Notes under the pieces: model-generated
Seen by the model: only the letters and a program-made list of their open reading frames with translations
Told to the model about the DNA's origin: nothing
Database searches by the model: none
Made by a program: the position numbers and the translations under genes
Shown: piece by piece, positions 23,007 to 26,024 of the stretch
How the letters are laid out: each line of letters starts with the position of its first letter
How positions within the stretch are numbered: the first letter of the stretch is position 1
Origin: Clostridiales bacterium
GTDB lineage: Bacteria > Bacillota > Clostridia > Christensenellales > Aristaeellaceae
NCBI GenBank assembly: GCA_004556395.1
Contig: SFHK01000064.1
Location: forward strand, 1-26,024
Reading direction: 5' to 3'
Length of the DNA stretch: 26,024 bases

Positions 23007-23894
23007 ATGCGAAATCGCTCATTTTTGACGCTTCCGTCGTTTTACGTTCACGCGGAGCCGAGCCGACTGGACGAGCGCTCCACCGAGGCCGGCCCGCTGG
23101 AGATTTTCGATATTACCTACCTGCACTTCCATTCTGTGCTGGAGCTTGGCGTGTGCGCGAGCGGCCGCGGCGCCTGCGTGGTGGAGGGCGAGAACATGCC
23201 CTTCGCCGAGGGCGACGTGCAGATCATCTTTCCCTTCCAGCGCCATTTGTCCCGAAGCGAGGGCGGCGAATACAGCCGCTGGATCTGGACGAGCTTCAAC
23301 CCCCTGCAGCTGCTCAGCAGCTGGGGCGCGCCGGAGCTTCCAAGGCTTGAAAAGCTGCTCTATACCCGCATGAGCCTGTGCGGCATCATCAGCCGGAGCG
23401 CGCATCCCCTGATCGCGGAGCTGATTCGCAGCGTCGCCCTGCCCGGCGATTCCCGCCGGCGCACGGCCTGCCTGTGCGCGCTCATCGAGGAGCTCGCCGC
23501 CGCCAGCGAGGGCTGCACGCCGCTCACCCTGCGCCCGGAGCGCTCCTTCCTTCAGCTGGAACCCGCGCTGAATCTGGTGCAGGAGGCGCTGGAGCAGGGG
23601 CGCGCGCCGCGCATCGAAACGCTCTCGACCGCCTGCGCCATGAGCCCCGCCACCTTCCGCCGCGCGTTCCATGCCTCCATGGGCCAGTCGCCGCGCCAGT
23701 ACGTCCGCCTGTGCCAGATGAAAAAGGCGCAGCGAATGCTCCTTCTGACCGACGCCTCCGTCACCGACGTCGCCCAGTCCGTCGGCTATGAGGATGTCTC
23801 CGGCTTCAACCGCCAGTTTCTCCAAACCTTCGGCATCCCCCCGCGCGCCTACCGCCGGACCGGCGGGCAGGCCGAACGAAGAGAAAGCACATAA
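23007..23894 (+). CDS. AraC family transcriptional regulator
   Basis: The 295-residue protein has an N-terminal cupin-type sensor (about residues 15-110; LHFHSVLELGVCASGRGACV, FAEGDVQIIFPFQRHLS). The C-terminal double helix-turn-helix spans about residues 190-290: IETLSTACAMSPATFRRAF, SPRQYVRLCQMKKAQRML, then DVAQSVGYEDVSGFNRQFL and FGIPPRAYR. Proteins of this layout usually activate sugar-use genes on binding a small sugar. The gene diverges from the ADP-ribosylglycohydrolase gene across an 86-base gap, so that gene is its most likely target. GGGAGTGA lies 6 bases before the ATG. The ligand cannot be told from sequence. Confidence 0.93.
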   Translation: MRNRSFLTLPSFYVHAEPSRLDERSTEAGPLEIFDITYLHFHSVLELGVCASGRGACVVEGENMPFAEGDVQIIFPFQRHLSRSEGGEYSRWIWTSFNPLQLLSSWGAPELPRLEKLLYTRMSLCGIISRSAHPLIAELIRSVALPGDSRRRTACLCALIEELAAASEGCTPLTLRPERSFLQLEPALNLVQEALEQGRAPRIETLSTACAMSPATFRRAFHASMGQSPRQYVRLCQMKKAQRMLLLTDASVTDVAQSVGYEDVSGFNRQFLQTFGIPPRAYRRTGGQAERREST

Positions 23895-23927
23895 ACAAAC
23901 GAGAGCCTGCCGTGCGGCGGGCTCTCG
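23890..23927 (-). terminator. Terminator of the TVP38-type operon
   Basis: CGAGAGCC TGCC and GGCG GGCTCTCG form a 12-bp stem around GTGC. Only the minus-strand reading is followed by a T-rich tail (TTTGTTTAT), so it serves mainly the minus-strand operon, though it also lies just after the AraC stop. Confidence 0.75.
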
Positions 23928-23944
23928 CCTGTGAGAACGTGGCG

Positions 23945-24646
23945 CTATTCCTTGTGCGTCTCGGCGTACTTCTCCGCGCGCCTTTTCACGGCGCGGTTAT
24001 AGAAGAAGAGGCCGACGAGACTGAGCGCGATGGTGACCACGAACACGATCACGGCGAACAGGTGCTGTCCCATGCCGAGCGCGTCGCCGCCGACGGTGGA
24101 GGTGATGACGGATGGGAAGCGCGCCACGGTGGAGATGAACACCCACGTGGACAGCTTCATGTGCGTGATGCCCGCGCAATAGGACAGGATGTCCTTGGGC
24201 GTGCCGGGGATGAGGAAGGCGATGAAGGCAAAGGTTTCCACCTTCTTTTCGTCGCGCATGAAGCGCAGCGAATCGATCTTCTCCCGCGGGAAGAAGACCT
24301 CGATCGCCCTGATGCCGCACTTGCGCACGAACAGAAACACCAGCACGCTGCCGATCACTTCGCCCACGACGCACAGAAGCGTGCCCCAGAACGTGCCGAA
24401 CGCGTACCCGGCGACGATTTCAAACGGCTCGCCGGGAATGAACGCCACGATGATCTGAAGGACGATCAGCCCCACGAAGATCAGCTTGCCCCATACGCCG
24501 AAGCCGTTCACCCATTCGCGGAACTTCTCCGGCTCCTTCGCGAAGGAAATCAGCGGGCGGCCCACAAACCATGTAACCAACCCCATCACCGCCAGAAAGA
24601 TGATAAATCCGGCGATGGTCAGAGCCTTCTTCTGTTTCTCAGTCAT
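23945..24646 (-). CDS. TVP38/TMEM64 (DedA-like) membrane protein
   Basis: The 233-residue integral membrane protein has five or six hydrophobic segments and the family's re-entrant motifs, VAFIPGEPFEIVAGYAFGTF (about residues 67-86) and FLIPGTPKDILSYCAGIT (about 143-160). This VTT domain is shared with DedA, VMP1 and TMEM41B. Relatives act as lipid scramblases or in undecaprenyl-phosphate recycling, so a membrane-lipid role is likely. The start lies 6 bases after the GH99-like stop, with AAGGAA as the ribosome binding site, so it is cotranscribed with that gene. Terminal tails are short and charged (RRAEKYAETHKE). Confidence 0.9.
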   Translation of the reverse strand: MTEKQKKALTIAGFIIFLAVMGLVTWFVGRPLISFAKEPEKFREWVNGFGVWGKLIFVGLIVLQIIVAFIPGEPFEIVAGYAFGTFWGTLLCVVGEVIGSVLVFLFVRKCGIRAIEVFFPREKIDSLRFMRDEKKVETFAFIAFLIPGTPKDILSYCAGITHMKLSTWVFISTVARFPSVITSTVGGDALGMGQHLFAVIVFVVTIALSLVGLFFYNRAVKRRAEKYAETHKE

Positions 24647-24652
24647 GTTTCC

Positions 24653-25768
24653 TTATTTCGCGTCCTTGAAAACGCGGCGCACGGCCTCAAGGTAACCGTA
24701 GCCGTGCAGGTCGTCGGGTTCCAGATAGCTGCTTTCCGTCCACTCGTTCCAGCTGTTGATCGTGATGAGCTTCGGCTGAAGGGGGTGGCGGTCGGCGTAG
24801 TCCTTCGCGGCGCGCAGCGCCTTCTCGATGTTCTCCGGCGTGCAGTCGCGCAGAACGCCGGGGCGGAAGGAGTTGAAGCGCGGATTGTTGTCCCAGCCCA
24901 GCGACACGTGCGGGAAGTAGGGGAAGCCAAAGCGGCCGTCCAGCCGGGCGTATTCCTTCTTTACATCCTCGAGCACGTCGGGATAGGCGCGGTCGATGTT
25001 CGTGAAGTGCACAAACTGATAGTGCGTGCAGCTGTCAAAGCCCAGCGAGGAAAATTCCTCCGCCGGGATGGCCTTGCCGCCGTCCACGCCGGACAGGTTC
25101 GTGGCGCGGTCGCTCCACATGACGAACTGCAGATGCAGCCCGGGCAGACCCGCGCGCACGCATTCCTCGCGCAGCCATTCGACGGCCTCGCGCAGACGCT
25201 CCGCGCCGCCCAGCCCGCGCGCAAGCGCCGGAATGTCGTAGATCATGAACACAGGCTTGCCGTCGATCGTGTAGTAGTTTTCCAGATGGAAATACCTGTC
25301 GATCACGCGGCGCATGGCGGCCTTGAAGTGGTTCAGATCCACACCGCCCTCCCAGATGACCGTGTTCACCGTGTCGCTCGTGCGCTTGTCCCACAGGGAC
25401 ACCGCGTCGTGGTTCGCCCACATCAGGTAAAAGCGCATGTCCTTCGACGCGTCGCACTTCAAAAAGCCGTCGTTCAGACAGTTTTCCAGAAACGGACGGC
25501 CGTCGTACCAGTACCAGTCATAGATAAACACGTTTACGCCGTGATCCAGCGCGGCGCGGCATTGCATGTCCATCACGCGCGGGTCGGCTTCGTTCACATA
25601 GCCCCACAGCGGGCGGCGCGGCCAGTCGTGCCCCGGAAACTTCGCCTGAGCGCTCTTTACCGACTGCCACTCGCCCATGCCCTCCGGCCAGAAAATGCGC
25701 GTGCGGGGTTCGTCCCCCGTGTACGCCGGCCAGATGTAGGCCGCAACGTCGTATTGGTTCTTCTGCAT
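24653..25768 (-). CDS. GH99-like / WbsX family protein
   Basis: The 371-residue protein shows the WbsX pattern: an early AAYIWPAYTGDEPRTRIF, then VNVFIYDWYWYDGRPFLENC (about 86-105), KPVFMIYDIP, and the C-terminal INSWNEWTESSYLEPDDLHG followed by YGYLEAVRRVF. This fold is a TIM barrel related to GH99 endo-alpha-mannosidases, often annotated as a glycosyltransferase in polysaccharide loci. I favour a glycoside hydrolase or transglycosidase role without a proven substrate. No signal peptide is present. AGGAGG lies 7 bases before the ATG at 25768, downstream of a good promoter. An in-frame extension to 25906 is upstream of that promoter and rejected. Confidence 0.85.
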   Translation of the reverse strand: MQKNQYDVAAYIWPAYTGDEPRTRIFWPEGMGEWQSVKSAQAKFPGHDWPRRPLWGYVNEADPRVMDMQCRAALDHGVNVFIYDWYWYDGRPFLENCLNDGFLKCDASKDMRFYLMWANHDAVSLWDKRTSDTVNTVIWEGGVDLNHFKAAMRRVIDRYFHLENYYTIDGKPVFMIYDIPALARGLGGAERLREAVEWLREECVRAGLPGLHLQFVMWSDRATNLSGVDGGKAIPAEEFSSLGFDSCTHYQFVHFTNIDRAYPDVLEDVKKEYARLDGRFGFPYFPHVSLGWDNNPRFNSFRPGVLRDCTPENIEKALRAAKDYADRHPLQPKLITINSWNEWTESSYLEPDDLHGYGYLEAVRRVFKDAK

Positions 25769-25790
25769 GGCATATCCTCCTGCTCCCTTC

Positions 25791-25819
25791 ATTATAGCGC
25801 GTTTCGGCAGGAAATTCAA
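25791..25819 (-). promoter_or_regulatory. Promoter of the GH99-like/TVP38 operon
   Basis: On the minus strand TTGAAT (25819-25814), a 17-base spacer and TATAAT (25796-25791), about 15 bases before the expected start point and 23 before the chosen ATG. Confidence 0.8.
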
Positions 25820-25919
25820 ACCATAATCATGCCTTTTTTCGAAAACCCATGCTAAATTGAAATGAACGCGGCGCCTTTCGAAAAAGAAAAGCGGGAACTC
25901 TCGCATAAAATAAGTGCTG
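25820..25919. other. Intergenic spacer with a short inverted repeat
   Basis: This spacer lies between the promoter of the GH99-like gene and the AT-rich right edge. CTTTTTTCGAAA and TTTCGAAAAAG form an interrupted inverted repeat around 25834-25884. I see no gene here. Confidence 0.4.
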
Positions 25920-26009
25920 ATGGAGTTAGATAGTGTCTACATGAGATCAAGCCAAAACAGCCAGCCAAATAGCGATACACCTGATATGAACAGCAGAAAG
26001 GAACGATGA
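25920..26009 (+). CDS. Possible small ORF at the AT-rich right edge
   Basis: ATG at 25920 opens a 29-codon frame (MELDSVYMRSSQ, then a polar tail ending SRKER) that stops at TGA 26007-26009 in an ATGA overlap with the next frame. Codons such as AGA, TTA, ACA and AAT dominate, unlike the GC-rich genes on its left. There is no ribosome binding site before the ATG and no known family. It may be a leader peptide or chance. Confidence 0.25.
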   Translation: MELDSVYMRSSQNSQPNSDTPDMNSRKER

Positions 26010-26024
26010 CGTGTTTTTCGCATA
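26006..26024 (+). CDS. Possible start of a gene running off the right edge
   Basis: ATG at 26006 follows GAAAGGAA and overlaps the previous stop. Only six codons (MTCFSH) are visible before the window ends. A GTG at 26011 is an alternative start. No function can be assigned. Confidence 0.3.

Overview
The window looks like a GC-rich member of the Firmicutes, most likely an uncultured gut Clostridia. Four things point that way: strong GGAGG ribosome binding sites, near-consensus sigma-A promoters with 17-base spacers, a PyrR-type RNA attenuator, and PadR/HAAS, LicD and CDP-glycerol polymerase families typical of that phylum. The species cannot be named from the sequence alone. Genes are dense, often joined by ATGA overlaps, and there are no tRNA or rRNA genes.

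Left part (1-4330). The tail of an adenylosuccinate lyase gene (purB) and its terminator come first. Next is a three-gene regulatory operon (PadR repressor, HAAS/DUF1700-type membrane protein, small lipoprotein) with a textbook promoter and a dyad operator at its start point. It converges on a codBA operon for cytosine uptake and deamination. The codBA leader carries a promoter, a PyrR-binding hairpin and an intrinsic terminator, so it should be switched off by PyrR when pyrimidines are plentiful.

Glycogen and envelope (4475-15495). Glycogen phosphorylase and a GH13 amylase/neopullulanase form a minus-strand glucan-breakdown operon. Divergent from it is a seven-gene envelope polymer operon: monotopic phosphoglycosyl transferase, GT2, LicD, two tandem CDP-glycerol-type polymerases, a TarI/IspD-like cytidylyltransferase and an SDR epimerase. 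This resembles synthesis of a teichoic-acid-like or phosphodiester-linked surface polymer. A strong terminator closes it.

Middle (15535-18260). An aspartate-type aminotransferase is followed by an 822-base convergent gap. The gap holds eight 73-bp GC-rich tandem repeats and a 125-bp MITE-like element. Related elements lie upstream of codBA (4337-4443, truncated) and between the PHP phosphatase and the YhcH-family gene (18091-18257). Each copy has a conserved hairpin containing a GGAGG and a short reading frame on the minus strand. In the third copy that frame has lost its stop and runs in frame into the YhcH-family gene.

Right part (18259-26024). This is a carbohydrate and stress accessory region: PHP phosphatase, intracellular GH29 alpha-L-fucosidase with a downstream SPL-like radical SAM gene, an ADP-ribosylglycohydrolase-family protein divergent from an AraC regulator, and a GH99-like (WbsX) protein with a TVP38/DedA-type membrane protein. 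The last ~110 bases turn AT-richer with different codon use and may be the edge of foreign DNA.

The observations most worth following are the PyrR attenuator on codBA, the MITE family with its embedded mini-ORF and apparent N-terminal fusion to YhcH, and the 73-bp array it interrupts.
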